From Halichoerus grypus (lineage: Eukaryota; Chordata; Mammalia; Carnivora; Phocidae): a stretch of 64,000 nucleotides of DNA. This document shows positions 43,819-55,735 of this stretch, in pieces. The DNA lies in assembly GCF_964656455.1 (NCBI RefSeq), contig NC_135718.1:50683008-50747007 (forward strand), read 5' to 3'. The notes below the pieces were generated by a model that saw nothing but the letters and a program-made list of their open reading frames with translations, was not told the origin of the DNA and searched no databases. The translations under genes and the position numbers were made by a program. Every line of letters starts with the position of its first letter. Positions within the stretch are counted from its first letter, which is position 1.

Positions 43819-46800
43819 ATGGCACTGAATTCCTATCTTTCAATAGTTACCCTGAATGTAAATGGGCTAAATGCCCCAATCAAAAGACACAGGCTATCAG
43901 ATTGGATTAAAAAACAAGACCCATCGATATGCTGTCTGCAAGAGACTCATTTTAGACCCAAAGACACCCCCAGATTGAAAGTGAGGGGGTGGAAAACCAT
44001 TTACCATGCTAATGGACACCAAAAGAAAGCTGGGGTGGCAATCCTTATATCAGACAAATTAGATTTTAAACCAAAGACTGTAATAAGAGATGAGGAAGGA
44101 CACTATATCATACTTAAAGGGTCTATCCAACAAGAAGATCTAACAATTGTAAATATCTATGCCCCTAACATGGGAGCAGCCAATTATATAAGGCAATTAA
44201 TAACAAAAGCAAAGAAACACATCGACAACAATACAATAATAGTGGGGGACTTTAACACCCCCCTCACTGAAATGGATAGATCGTCTAAGCAAAAGATCAA
44301 CAAGGAAATAAAGACTTTAAATGACACACTGGACCAAATGGACTTCACAGACATATTCAGAACATTCCATCCCAAAGCAAGGGAATACACATTCTTCTCT
44401 AGTGCCCATGGAACATTCTCCAGAATAGATCACATCCTAGGTCATAAATCAGGTCTCAACCGGTACCAGAAGATTGGGATCATTCCCTGCCTATTTTCAG
44501 ACCACAATGCTTTGAAACTAGAACTCAATCACAAGAGGAAAGTCGGAAAGAACTCAAATACATGGAGGCTAAAGAGCATCCTACTGAAGAATGAATGGGT
44601 CAACCAGGAAATTAAAGAAGAATTAAAAAAATTCATGGAAACCAATGAAAATGAAAACACAACTATTCAAAATCTTTGGGATACAGCAAAGGCAGTCCTA
44701 AGAGGAAAGTATATAGCAATACAAGCCTTTCTCAAGAAACAAGAAAGGTCTCAAGTACACAACCTAACCCTACACCTAAAGGAGCTGGAGAAAGAACAGC
44801 AAATAAAGCCTAAACCCAACAGGAGAAGAGAAATAATAAAGATCAGAGCAGAAATCAATGAAATAGAAACCAAAAGAACAGTAGAACAGATCAACGAAAC
44901 TAGGAGCTGGTTCTTTGAAAGAATTAACAAGATTGATAAGCCCCTGGCCAGACTTATCAAAAAGAAAAGAGAAATGACCCAAATCAACAAAATCATGAAT
45001 GAAAGAGGAGAAATCACAACCAACACCAAAGAAATACAAACAATTATAAGAACATATTATGAGCAACTCTATGCCAGCAAATTAGATAACCTGGAAGTAA
45101 TGGATGCATTCCTAGAGATGTATCAACTACCAAAACTGAACCAGAAAGAAATAGAACACCTGAACAGACCTATAACCACTAAGGAAATAGAAGCAGTCAT
45201 CAAAAATCTCCCAAAACACAAAAGCCCAGGGCCAGATGGCTTCCCAGGGGAATTCTACCAAACATTTCAAGAAGAATTAATACCTATCCTTCTGAAACTG
45301 TTCCAAAAAATAGAAATGGAAGGAAAACTTCCAAACTCATTTTATGAGGCCAGCATTACCTTGATCCCAAAACCAGACAAAGACCCCATCAAAAAGGAGA
45401 ATTACAGACCAATATCCCTGATGAACATGGATGCAAAAATTCTCACCAAAATACTAGCCAATAGGATCCAACAGTACATTAAAAGGATTATTCACCACGA
45501 CCAAGTGGGATTTATCCCTGGGCTGCAAGGTTGGTTCAACATCCGCAAATCAATCAACGTGATACAATACATTAACAAAAGAAAGAACAAGAATCATATG
45601 ATCCTCTCAATAGATGCAGAAAAAGCATTTGACAAAGTACAGCATCCTTTCTTGATCAAAACTCTTCAGAGTATAGGGATAGAGGGTACATACCTCAATA
45701 TCATAAAAGCCATCTATGAAAAACCTACAGCGAATATCATTCTCAATGGGGAAAAACTGAGAGCTTTCCCCCTAAGGTCAGGAACGCGGCAGGGATGTCC
45801 ACTATCACCACTGCTATTCAACATAGTATTGGAAGTCCTAGCCACAGCAATCAGACAACAAAAAGAAATCAAAGGCATCCAAATCGGCAAAGAAGAAGTC
45901 AAACTCTCACTCTTTGCAGATGATATGATACTTTATGTGGAAAATCCCAAAGACTCCACCCCAAAATTGCTAGAACTCATACAGGAATTCAGTCAAGTGG
46001 CAGGATATAAAATCAATGCACAGAAGTCAGTGGCATTCCTATACACCAACAACAAGTCAGAAGAAAGAGAAATTAAGGAGTCGATCCCATTTACAATTGC
46101 ACCCAAAACCATAAGATACCTAGGAATAAATCTAACCAAAGAGGCAAAGGATCTGTACTCAGAAAACTATAAAATACTCATGAAAGAAATTGAGGAAGAC
46201 ACAAAGAAATGGAAAAACGTTCCATGCTCATGGATTGGAAGAACAAATATTGTGAAGATGTCAATCCTACCTAGAGCAATCTACACATTCAATGCAATCC
46301 CCATCAAAATACCATCCACTTTCTTCAAAGAAATGGAACAAATAATCCTAAAATTTGTATGGAACCAGAAAAGACCCCGCATAGCCAGAGGAATGTTGAA
46401 AAAGAAAAGCAAAGCCGGCGGCATCACAATTCCGGACTTCCAGCTCTACTACAAAGCTGTCATCATCAAGACAGTATGGTACTGGCACAAAAACAGACAC
46501 ATAGATCAATGGAACAGAATAGAGAGCCCAGAAATGGACCCTCAACTCTATGGTCAACTAATCTTCGACAAAGCAGGAAAGAATGTCCAATGGAAAAAAG
46601 ACAGTCTCTTCAACAAATGGTGTTGGGAAAATTGGACAGCCACATGCAGAAGAATGAAACTGGACCATTTCCTTACACCACACACAAAAATAGACTCCAA
46701 ATGGTTGAAAGACCTCAATGTGAGACAGGAGTCCATCAAAATCCTAAAGGAGAACACAGGCAGCAACCTCTTCGACCTCAGCCGCAGCAACTTCTTCCTA

Positions 46801-47634
46801 GAAACATCGCCAAAGGCAAGGGAAGCAAGGGCAAAAATGAACTATTGGGACTTCATCAAGATAAAAAGCTTTTGCAAAGCAAAGGAAACAGTCAACAAAA
46901 CCAAAAGACAACTGACAGAATGGGAGAAGATATTTGCAAATGACATATCAGATAAAGGGCTAGTATCCAAAATCTATAAAGAACTCATCAAACTCAACAC
47001 CAAAAGAACAAAGAATCCAATCAAGAAATGGGCAGAAGACATGAACAGACATTTTTCCAAAGAAGACATCCAAATGGCCAACAGACACATGAAAAAGTGT
47101 TCAATATCGCTCGGCATCAGGGAAATCCAAATCAAAACCTCAATGAGATACCACCTCACACCAGTCAGAATGGCTAAAATTAACAAGTCAGGAAATGACA
47201 GATGTTGGCGAGGATGCGGAGAAAGGGTAACCCTCCTACACTGTTGGTGGGAATGCAAGCTGGTGCAGCCACTCTGGAAAACAGTATGGAGGTTCCTCAA
47301 AAAGTTGAAAATAGAGCTACCATATGATCCAGCAATTGCACTACTGGGTATTTACCCCAAAGATACAAAAGTAGGGACCCGAAAGGCTACGTGCACCCCG
47401 ATGTTTATAGCAGCAATGTCCACAATAGCCAAACTGTGGAAAGAGCCAAGATGTCCATCAACAGATGAATGGATAAAGAAGATGTGGTATATATATGCAA
47501 TGGAATATTATGCAGCCATCAAAAGGAATAAGATCTTGCCATTTGCAATGACGTGGATGGAACTGGAGGGTATTATGCTGAGCGAAATAAGTCAAACAGA
47601 GAAAGACATGTATCATATGACCTCACTGATATGA
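43819..47634 (+). CDS. L1 ORF2p, endonuclease-reverse transcriptase (copy B)
   Basis: A complete frame of 1271 residues. Endonuclease residues N13, E42, D144, D228 and H229 are present; the reverse transcriptase has FADD at residues 699-702; the C-terminal cysteine-rich motif reads [18 protein letters not shown]. The V (GTA) in place of G (GGA in copy A) sits inside this motif and may weaken it. The other replacement relative to copy A is M for T near the C-terminus, a C-to-T change at a CpG. The function, target-primed reverse transcription, is well established for the family. Spacing to ORF1 is 81 bases, typical for L1. Confidence 0.96.
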   Translation: MALNSYLSIVTLNVNGLNAPIKRHRLSDWIKKQDPSICCLQETHFRPKDTPRLKVRGWKTIYHANGHQKKAGVAILISDKLDFKPKTVIRDEEGHYIILKGSIQQEDLTIVNIYAPNMGAANYIRQLITKAKKHIDNNTIIVGDFNTPLTEMDRSSKQKINKEIKTLNDTLDQMDFTDIFRTFHPKAREYTFFSSAHGTFSRIDHILGHKSGLNRYQKIGIIPCLFSDHNALKLELNHKRKVGKNSNTWRLKSILLKNEWVNQEIKEELKKFMETNENENTTIQNLWDTAKAVLRGKYIAIQAFLKKQERSQVHNLTLHLKELEKEQQIKPKPNRRREIIKIRAEINEIETKRTVEQINETRSWFFERINKIDKPLARLIKKKREMTQINKIMNERGEITTNTKEIQTIIRTYYEQLYASKLDNLEVMDAFLEMYQLPKLNQKEIEHLNRPITTKEIEAVIKNLPKHKSPGPDGFPGEFYQTFQEELIPILLKLFQKIEMEGKLPNSFYEASITLIPKPDKDPIKKENYRPISLMNMDAKILTKILANRIQQYIKRIIHHDQVGFIPGLQGWFNIRKSINVIQYINKRKNKNHMILSIDAEKAFDKVQHPFLIKTLQSIGIEGTYLNIIKAIYEKPTANIILNGEKLRAFPLRSGTRQGCPLSPLLFNIVLEVLATAIRQQKEIKGIQIGKEEVKLSLFADDMILYVENPKDSTPKLLELIQEFSQVAGYKINAQKSVAFLYTNNKSEEREIKESIPFTIAPKTIRYLGINLTKEAKDLYSENYKILMKEIEEDTKKWKNVPCSWIGRTNIVKMSILPRAIYTFNAIPIKIPSTFFKEMEQIILKFVWNQKRPRIARGMLKKKSKAGGITIPDFQLYYKAVIIKTVWYWHKNRHIDQWNRIESPEMDPQLYGQLIFDKAGKNVQWKKDSLFNKWCWENWTATCRRMKLDHFLTPHTKIDSKWLKDLNVRQESIKILKENTGSNLFDLSRSNFFLETSPKAREARAKMNYWDFIKIKSFCKAKETVNKTKRQLTEWEKIFANDISDKGLVSKIYKELIKLNTKRTKNPIKKWAEDMNRHFSKEDIQMANRHMKKCSISLGIREIQIKTSMRYHLTPVRMAKINKSGNDRCWRGCGERVTLLHCWWECKLVQPLWKTVWRFLKKLKIELPYDPAIALLGIYPKDTKVGTRKATCTPMFIAAMSTIAKLWKEPRCPSTDEWIKKMWYIYAMEYYAAIKRNKILPFAMTWMELEGIMLSEISQTEKDMYHMTSLI

Positions 47635-48106
47635 GGAATTCTTAATCTCAGGAAACAAACTGAGGGTTGCTGGAGTGGGGGGTGGGGTGGGAGGGATGGG
47701 GTGACTGGGTGATGGACACTGGGGAGGGTATGTGTTCTGGTAAGCGCTGTGAATTGTGCAAGACTGTTGAATCTCAGATCTGTACCTCTGAAACAAATAA
47801 TGCAATATATGTTAAGAAAGAAAAAAAGAAGAAGAAGAATGTAGCAGGAGGGGAAGAATGAAGGGGGGGAAATCGGAGGGGGAGAAGAACCATGAGAGAC
47901 AATGGACTCTGAAAAACAAACCGAGGGTTCTAGAGGGGAGGGGGTTGGGAGGATGGGTTAGCCTGGTGATGGGTATTGAGGAGGGCACGTTCTGCATGGA
48001 GCACTGGGTGTTATGCACAAACAATGAATCATGGAACACTATATCTAAAACTAATGATGTAATGTATGGGGATTAACATAACAATAAAAAAAATTAAAAA
48101 AAAAAA
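47635..48106 (+). repeat. L1 3'UTR, two diverged tandem copies, G-rich tract
   Basis: Two related units with a period of about 257-261 bp: each has 'aaacaaac(t/c)gagggtt', a G-rich tract, 'ggtgatgg', 'gagggta/gagggca' and a final 'a(t)atatgttaa / aatgtatggggattaa'. 47675-47702 is a run of G-triplets and G-quadruplets able to form a G-quadruplex. AATAAA is at 48083-48088. Confidence 0.8.
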
Positions 48107-48980
48107 TAGTTGGGAAAACTTCAGTACCAATTTAAGCAAATTTTGAAGAATTTTTAATATTTGGTGCATAAAAGTGGAAAAAAATCAGGTAATATTTTTA
48201 ATCAAGGTGAATCTACAGGAAAATTGGGTTAGTTTGATAATTTTGGTTTTAATATTGTTTTATATCTTTCCCATCTATTTTATCATAACATAAAATATAA
48301 TATTACCAAAATATTCTAGCTGATACAAGATTAAGGTTCCCATTAAAATCCAAATTAATTTGTACTTCTGGAAAGTGTAGCCACTTTTTTTTTCAATGTC
48401 AATCATATTATCTTTCTGTGCATAAAATATTTCAAATTATATGTAAAAATCAAATGTTAAAATAATTTGAATTGTAGTAACTGATATTGTTTGATTTGTT
48501 CCTGTGAACTGTGTAGAATTGTCACAGGTAATAAGATAGTGACTCAGGGGGATATTTACAGAAGACATTGAGTACATTTATGTCTGTTTATAAAGGTGAA
48601 ATCCATGGAAATTTGTCTTAAAATATAAATATCTTGTTATGCCAGAAAGGGAAAGAAGCTAACAAAAGACATATATGAGAGTGTAAAATAAGTATAAAAA
48701 TACAAAAGGAAATGAGTTTGGGTTTATGCTACTTGCAACTAATATATTTGGAAGGAGCAGTGAAATGTGTGAAAATTTTTACAAATTTGCTCAGTGTCAG
48801 TGAGCATAACTATAAAATGAGAAAAAGGCTTGTAAAAACTTGCTTGCAAATTATTGCACCGATGGCATAAAAAAAAAAAGAAACTAAATTTGAGACTTCT
48901 TTTCTGTTAAATGGCGATTTGATCTTTGAGTATATTAATATGCATTCTGCTCTGAACAGGAAATATAAATGTTATTCTCC
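48107..48980 (+). mobile_element. L1 3'-transduced segment
   Basis: AT-rich, non-L1 sequence lying between the L1's own A-rich end and a second A-rich tail. AATATA (48962-48967), a known weak polyadenylation hexamer, sits about 14 bases before that tail. No gene or repeat is recognised in it. It should be a copy of the DNA flanking the source L1 elsewhere in the genome. Confidence 0.88.
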
Positions 48981-49020
48981 AAAAAAATAAAAAAAAATAA
49001 AAAAAAAATAAAAGACTGCC

Positions 49021-49235
49021 AATACCAAGTGCTGATGAGGATGTGAAGTAATTGGAAGCTTCAAGTATTGCTGGTAGAGACACAAAATAGTAGTCATTTT
49101 GGAAAACAATTTGGCAGTTTCTGAAACAATTAAACATATACATACCCTATGGCCCAGCAATCCTAATCCTATGTATTTATCCAAAAGAAATGAAATGTTA
49201 TACTTTTAACTTGTTCTGAGATTTTTCTTTTTAAT
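49021..49235 (+). mobile_element. Continuation of old L1M interrupted by copy B
   Basis: 'aataccaagtgctgatgaggatgtgaag', 'ttttggaaaacaatttggcagtttctg', 'ccctatggcccagcaatcctaatcctatgtatttatcc' continue directly from 40970. Confidence 0.85.
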
Positions 49236-49885
49236 CATGAATAGGTATTGAATTTTGTCAAAGTTTTTGTTGTGTCAGTTGATATGATCATGTGGGGGTT
49301 TTTTTGTTTGTTTAGTCTGTTAATATGGTAGATTACATTGATAAATTTTTGAATATTGAATCAGCTTTGCATCCCTGTAATTAACCCAACTTAGTTTTGG
49401 TATATAATTCTTTTAATATATTGCAGGATTCTGTATGCTAATTTTTTCAAGGATGTTTTAAAATCTATATATTTGAGGGATATTGATCTTTTTTTGTATG
49501 GACTCAGTTGAATTTGAGTGACAGGGTAATATTAGCTTCATGAACTGAATTGGGAAGTGTGCCCTTCTCATCTATTTTCTAGAAATAATTATATAAAATT
49601 AATGTTAATTCTTCCTTAAATATTTTGTAGAAGTCTCCACTAAAACCATCTGGGCCTGGAGATTTCTTTTTTGAGAGTTTTTAAATTACAAATTCAATAT
49701 CCTTAATAGTTAAAGGACTATTTAAAATATGTTTCATATTGAGTAAATTGTGGTAATTGATGTTGTAATTGGTGTTGGTCTATTTCATGTAAGTTATTCC
49801 TGCTTACTCTTGATTATATTTACATAATACATCATTTTCCAGCCTATTATTTTCAATCTGGCTATATCATTACATTTAAATGGAC

Positions 49886-49923
<38 letters not shown>

Positions 49924-51526
49924 GCAGCATATACTTGGGTAATGTTTTTTAATCCATGCTGCCAATCTCTGTCTTTTGATTATTGTATTTAGATAGTTTA
50001 TATTTAATGTAATTATTGATCTGCTAGGGTTTAAGTCTACCATTTTATTTTTTGTTTTCTGTTTTTTTCATCCTGTTTTTCATTTCTCTTTTCTCTCTTA
50101 TACCTTCCTGTGGATTACTTAACTTTTTAAAAATCCATTTTGATTTACCTATAGTGTTTTTCAGTGTATCTCTTTGCAGAGCTTTTTTTGTGGTTGCTGT
50201 AGGTATTGCATTATATATACATAACTTGTCACAATCTGTCATTTTACCAGTTCAAGTGAAGAATAGAGATTTTATCTCCCTTTATGTTCCTTTTTTCTCT
50301 CCCACTTATAATTGTTTTAAATATTTCCCCTATATTCATTTAGAACCCTTAAGATAGTATTAAATATTGCTTGAATCATTAACCATTATTTTAGAAAAAT
50401 TAAGATGAGAAAGCCTATTATATTTACCCATATTTTTCCTTACTGTGCTATTTCTTCCTGCTGTTTTAAAGTTCCTCATTTTATTATTTCCTTTCTGTTT
50501 AGAGAATTTCCTTTTGTCATTCTTTTAGGATAGTTCTGCTGGTGACAAATTCTCATACTTTTCCTTCATTAGAGAATGTCTTCATTTTTTCTTCATTTCT
50601 GAAGGATATTTTTGCTAGCTATAGGACTCTGAATTAACAGCACTTGAAAATATTGTGCCACTTTCTTCTGGCCTTTATATTTTCTGATGAGAAATATACC
50701 ATAATTCAAATTGTTTTTCCCTCCAGGTAAGGTGTCATTTTTATCTGCCTGCTTTCAAGAACTTTCTTTACCTTTAGTTTTCAGTAGTTGAATTATGATG
50801 CATCTTAGTATAGATATCTCTGAGTTTATCCTATTTGGGAATCATCCAGCTTCTTGAATTATAGGTTTATGTTTTTTGACAAATTTGGAAAGGTTTCCAC
50901 CATTGCTTCTTCTCGTACTTTTTCAGTGTCCCAATGATGGGACACTGATGTACCAAATGTTAGATCTTTTGCTGTAGTCCTACATATCTGAAGATATCTA
51001 AAGCTCTCTGTCTCTCCTCCAACCCCCCCTCTCTTTCAGATTGGATAGTTTCCATAGTTTTGGCTTCTGGTTCATTGATTCTTTGCTCTGTCTTCCATTC
51101 CACTGTTGATCCTACTCCCTGAGCTTTTTGTTTTGATTATGGTATTCTTTAGTTCTGGTATTTCCATTTGGCTCTTCTTTATATCTCCTATTTCTTTGTT
51201 AAGACTTTCTATTCTTTTGTTTGTTTCAAATATGTTTGTAATAGTCTGTTGAAGCATTTTTATCATGAGTACTTTAAAATTTGTCAGATAATTTTAGCAT
51301 CTCTGCCTCTTCTATACTGTGAGCACAGTGCGAATTTCAGCAGAATTCTTCACATATGGAAATTCCTTCTGAATATTTGTAATTTTTTCTTCCAATTTTT
51401 TGCTGTCATATGCACACTCAATTCAACACAATTTTTTGCTACTTGTTTTTATTGAGTCTTTCTAAAACATTCAATTTAGTTAATATAGAAAAACAAATTC
51501 ATTTCTTCTTATAGTCAGATTTTATG
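49236..51526 (-). mobile_element. Old L1 ORF1/ORF2 region, minus strand
   Basis: Antisense ORF2 text ('gttgatatgatcatgtggg...taatatggtagattacattgataaatttttgaatattgaatcagc', 'aaaccatctgggcctgg') runs to about 50000, then upstream ORF1/5' text ('agttctgctggtgacaaattc', 'attcttttgtttgtttcaaatatg'). It is heavily diverged and carries a TG microsatellite. Confidence 0.75.
49887..49921. repeat. (TG)n microsatellite
   Basis: About 17 TG units. Confidence 0.96.
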
Positions 51527-51543
51527 AGTTTATGTTATATTTA

Positions 51544-51741
51544 TTTTTTTTAAAGATTTTATTTATTTATTTGACAGAGAGATACATAGCGAAAGAGGGA
51601 ACACAAGCAGGGGGAGTGGGAGAGGGAAAAGTAGGCTTCTCACTGAGCAGGAAGCCCGATGTGGGGCTCAAACCCAGGACCCTGGGATTATGACCTGAGC
51701 TGAAGGCAGATGCTTAACGACTGAGCCACCTAGGTGCCCCA
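51544..51741 (-). mobile_element. CAN SINE, minus strand (young)
   Basis: Has a 17-bp perfect target-site duplication AGTTTATGTTATATTTA at 51527-51543 and 51742-51758. Confidence 0.95.
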
Positions 51742-51758
51742 AGTTTATGTTATATTTA

Positions 51759-51989
51759 AATCAAGAGGTAATGAAAATTACAAGTAAAGCTGACATAAAC
51801 AGGCTTAGGAACATACACAACTGATTTGCAATAAGCAGACAAGATAATTGGTGTTGGAGAGTAGCATACCAGTTACAAGTATTTATTGTACTGAGAGCAC
51901 CAGTTCATATGTTTTACAGAGAAAATAAATATTTTTAAATGGAGGCCAATTAGCAGAGCTTCTATATATTTGAAGATCATGATAATTTT
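51759..51989. other. AT-rich unassigned sequence
   Basis: No gene or clear repeat recognised. Confidence 0.4.
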
Positions 51990-53729
51990 CACTAATAATC
52001 AAATTTACTAATGGGAGTCTATATTAATAGCAGACAAAATAGACTTTAAGACAAGAAATATTAAGGGGCTCCTGGGTGGCTCAGTCGTTAAGCGTCTGCC
52101 TTCGGCTCTGGTCATGATCTCAGGATCCTGGGACTGAGCCCCTCATCGGGCTCCCTGCTTGGTGCGTGGCCTGCTTCTCCCTCTCCCTCTCCCACTCCCC
52201 CTGCTTGTGTTCCCTCTCTCACTGTGTCTCTCTCTGTCAAATAAGTAAATAAAATCTTTTTTTAAAAAACCAAGAAATATTATTGGAGATAAAGAGGGAA
52301 ACTTTTATAATAAGGGATCATTATATATCAGGAATATATTAATATATCAGGAAGTAACAATTATAAATGTGTATGCACTTAACAAGAGAGCCTCAAAATA
52401 CATAAAGCAAAAACTGATGGAATTGAAAGGAGAAATAGACAATCCAACAATAATAATTGGAGATTTCAACATCCCACTCTCAATCATTGATCAATCAGTT
52501 AGAAAGTCAGAAAAACAGATAAGTTATCAATAACATTATCAACCAACTTGACTTAACTGACATGTATACAATACTCTACCCAAAGACTACAGAATAAACA
52601 TTCTTTTCAAGAACACATAGAACATTCTCCAGGATAAATCATATGCTGGAGCACGAAACAGGTCTGTAAAACTTTAAAAAGATTGAAATCATACAAAGTA
52701 TGTTCCCCGACAACAACAAAACTAAATTAGAGATCCATAAGAAAGAAATAGGAAAAATGCCAAAAATTTGTAAATTAAATAACATTCTTAGAACATAAAT
52801 CAATGAAATAGAACGTAGAGAAAATCAATAGAACCACATTTAGTTATTTGAAAAAGTCAATTAAATTGGAAAATTCTTAGCCAGACTATCTAGAAAGTGA
52901 GAGAGAAAATACAAATTACCAAAATCAAGAATAAAGAAGATATATCATTACTGACACTACAAAAATTAAGAGGATTATAAGATAATACATGAACAACTTT
53001 ATGCCATTAAATTAGACAACTAAGATTAAGTGGGAAAATTCCTAGAAGTACACAAATTACCAAAATTGACTCAAAAAGAATTGAAAATCTGAATAAACTT
53101 ATCATGAAAAATGAAACTGAATGAGTAATTAGACATCTTCCCACAAAGAAAAGACTAAGCCCAGATGGATTTACTGGTGAATCAAATATTAAATATTTAA
53201 AGAAGAAATAATACCAATCCTTCACAAACTCAAGAAAATAGTTGAAGGAGGGAATACTTGCAAATCATTCTATGATGCTAGATTTAGCCAGAAATCAAAG
53301 CCAAACAAAGATGTCACAAAAAAAGAAAACCAACATGCCTCATGAAAATAGATGCAAAAATCCTTAACAAAATATTAGCAAACCAAATTCAGCAACATAT
53401 AAAAAGGATTACAGACTGTGACTAAGTATGTTTATCCCAAGAATGTAAGGTTGGTTTATTATTTGAAGATAAATTAATACAGTTTACCATTAAAAGAATA
53501 AAGGACAAAACTCACATGATAATTTCAAACAGAAATAAACAAACAATAACAACTAGAGATTTTAATACCTCACTCAGTAGTTGCAGGGAAAGCTTTTGAC
53601 ACATCCAAGTGCTAATTCATGATTTTAAAAACTTATGCTGGGACAGACTGGATATCCATATGAAAACAAAAATGAACTTAGACTCTTAACTCATACCATA
53701 TACAAAAAGTAACTTCAAATGGATCACAG
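51990..53729 (+). mobile_element. Old L1 ORF2 remnant, plus strand
   Basis: 'acaattataaatgtgtatgcacttaacaagagagcc', 'attggagatttcaacatcccactctc', 'cattctccaggataaatcatatgctgg', 'gatgcaaaaatccttaacaaaatattagc' follow ORF2 order from endonuclease to reverse transcriptase, with many stops and indels. Confidence 0.85.
52064..52270 (+). mobile_element. CAN SINE, plus strand
   Basis: Target-site duplication CAAGAAATATTA at 52052-52063 and 52271-52282. Confidence 0.94.
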
Positions 53730-54551
53730 TCAAAAAGTTAAACATAGAGTTAGCATATGACCTAGCAATCCTATTTACTCCTAGATATAAATCCAAGAGA
53801 ATTAAAAACATAGGGCGCCTGGGTGGCTCAGTCATTAAGCGTCTGCCTTCGGCTCAGGTCATGATCCCAGGGTTCTGGGATCGAGCCCCGCATAGGTCTC
53901 CCTGCTCAGCAGGAAGCCTGCTTCTCCCTCTCCCACTCCCCCTGCTTGTGTTCCCTCTCTTGCTGTGTCTCTCTCTGTCAAATAAATAAAATCTTTAAAA
54001 AAAAAAAAAAAAAAAAAAGAATTAAAAACATATGTGCACACAAAAATTTGTACACAAATGTTCACAGCAGCATTATTCATAATTGCCAAAAAGTGGAAAC
54101 AACTCAAATCTCCATCAACGAGGAATGGATAAACAAAATGTTATAAATCCATATGGTAATATAGGAATATTATTTGGCCATAAAAAAGAAATGAGGTTCT
54201 CACACATGCTACAATATGCATTAATCTTGAAAACACTATGCTGAGTGAAACAAGCCAGACACAAGAGGCCTCATATTGTATGATTCCATTTGTATGGAAT
54301 GTTTAGCATAGGCAAATCCATAGAGAGAGAAAGCAGATTCATGATTGCCAGGGACTGGGGGAGGGAGGAATGGGCAGCAACTGCTTATGGGTGGGGAGTT
54401 TCTTTTTTGGGTGACGAAATTTTCTGGAATTAGATAGTGGTGACATTTATACAACTTTGTAATATATTAAAACCACTGAATTTTACCTTTTTAAAGGATG
54501 GAATTTATAGCATGTGAATTATATCTCAAAAAAGTTGTGTTTTTTTTTTTT
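53730..54551 (+). mobile_element. 5'-truncated L1 3' fragment nested in older L1
   Basis: Carries L1 3' text ('gttcacagcagcattattcataattgccaaa', 'ggaattagatagtgg', 'gcatgtgaattatatctcaaaaaag'). Flanks TTCAAATGGATCACAG (53714-53729) and TTCAAATAGATCACAG (54552-54567) suggest a duplication with one mismatch. It is itself split by a SINE. Confidence 0.7.
53813..54017 (+). mobile_element. CAN SINE, plus strand (young)
   Basis: Has a 15-bp perfect target-site duplication AGAATTAAAAACATA at 53798-53812 and 54018-54032, and a long (about 20) A tail. Confidence 0.95.
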
Positions 54552-54567
54552 TTCAAATAGATCACAG

Positions 54568-55735
54568 ATCTAGATGTAAAAGCTATTTACCTAGGGCTGG
54601 GACTGGAACTTAGTATTGACTGAAAATGGGCCCAAGAGGATCTGGGGGGATGCTGGAAGTGTTCTAAAACTGGATTACAGTCATGATTGCACAACTCTTT
54701 AAGTTTACTAAAAATCATTGCATTGTTCACTTACAATGGGTGATTTTTTATTAAAATATCATTGATATACAATGTTATATTAGTTTCAGGTGTACAGCAT
54801 ATTGATTTGACAATGCTATACATTACTCAGTACTCACCATAGTAAGTGTAATCACCATCCATCACCATACAATGTTATTATAATATTACTGATTATATTC
54901 CCTATGCTGTACTATTCTCTCCATGACTTATTTTATAACTAGAAGTTTGTACCTCTTAATCCCCTTCACCTATCCCCCCCACCCCCTCCCCTTTGGCAAC
55001 CACTAGTTTGTTCTCTGTATTTATGAATCTGTTTGTCTGTTTGTTTTGTCTTTTTGATTCCACATATAAGTGAAATCATATGGTATTTGTCTTTCTCAGT
55101 CTGCTTTATTCATTTCACTTAGCATAATACCCTCTAGGTCCATCCATGTTGTAGCAAATGGCAAGATTTCATTCTTTTTTATGGCTGAGTAATATTCTAT
55201 ACAGTGGGTGATTTTGTGGAATGTAAATTTTACCTCAATAAAGCTGTTCAGAAAAACAAACCCACTGAAAACAGAAATCAAAATGTCATAGTACATAATG
55301 GAGGGAAGTTGGGGTGGGAATTTAACTTAAAAATGAAACAAAGAAGGATGACAAGAGGGGGCACTGGAGTGTTGAATATTCTGTTTCTTGATCTCATTGT
55401 GAGTTATAGTTTGTGAAAATTCTTTGAGCTATGTTCTTATATGCAGTTTTCTGCAGATATATTATACCACAATTAAAAGTTTAAAAAATGGCATTAGGGC
55501 CTGGGAGGGGCCATGAATGACCCAATTATGAGTTACAGAAGCTGAGAGGTTGTTCAGAAGTCATCCAGTTGTTCTTGGGTCCCCATGTGATTTTTGCCCC
55601 TTTATTGCCACTATTTTATAATAACCTGCACTATTAGAGCTGGCCTAAATGAATTTCTGTTTCTTACTGTGAAGAAGCTTCACTAACAGACCCACACAGA
55701 TAGTACCAAAATGGCACCTCCAAGAGGGCTATGAA
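54568..55735. repeat. Old L1 tail sequence interrupted by a minus-strand L1 fragment
   Basis: The flanks 'ctggattacagtcatgattgcacaactctttaag' and 'gtggaatgtaaattttacctcaataaagctg' are typical of old L1 3' ends. From about 55320 onward the sequence is unassigned. Confidence 0.5.
54748..55200 (-). mobile_element. L1 3' fragment, minus strand
   Basis: Antisense L1 3'UTR and ORF2 end ('atatacaatgttatattagtttcaggtgtacagc', 'ggttccatccatgttgtagcaaatggcaagatt' type). Target-site duplication ACAATGGGTGATTTT (54733-54747) / ACAGTGGGTGATTTT (55201-55215), one mismatch. Confidence 0.85.

Larger units (their letters stand above)
40971..49008 (+). mobile_element. Full-length young L1 (copy B) with 3' transduction
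   Basis: The L1 itself runs 40971-48106: an 11-G leader, CAAGATGGCGG (40987-40997, YY1-type), a 5'UTR to 42840, interrupted ORF1 (42841-43737), complete ORF2 (43819-47634), a 3'UTR (47635-48080) and AATAAA with an A-rich end (48083-48106). It is followed by 874 bp of non-L1 DNA and a second A-rich tail (48981-49008), then the right target-site duplication. The empty site is recoverable by joining 40970 to 49021, and it reads as continuous old L1 text. The tail position shows that the extra DNA arrived with the L1. Confidence 0.95.

Noticed and set aside
29256..48106. The two L1s as a single segmental inverted duplication
   Set aside because: Different target-site duplications, different 5' starts, different flanks and a transduced segment on only one copy show separate insertions.
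48107..48980. Non-L1 DNA after copy B as ordinary flanking sequence
   Set aside because: The right target-site duplication and the continuation of the interrupted old L1 come only after this segment and a second A tail.
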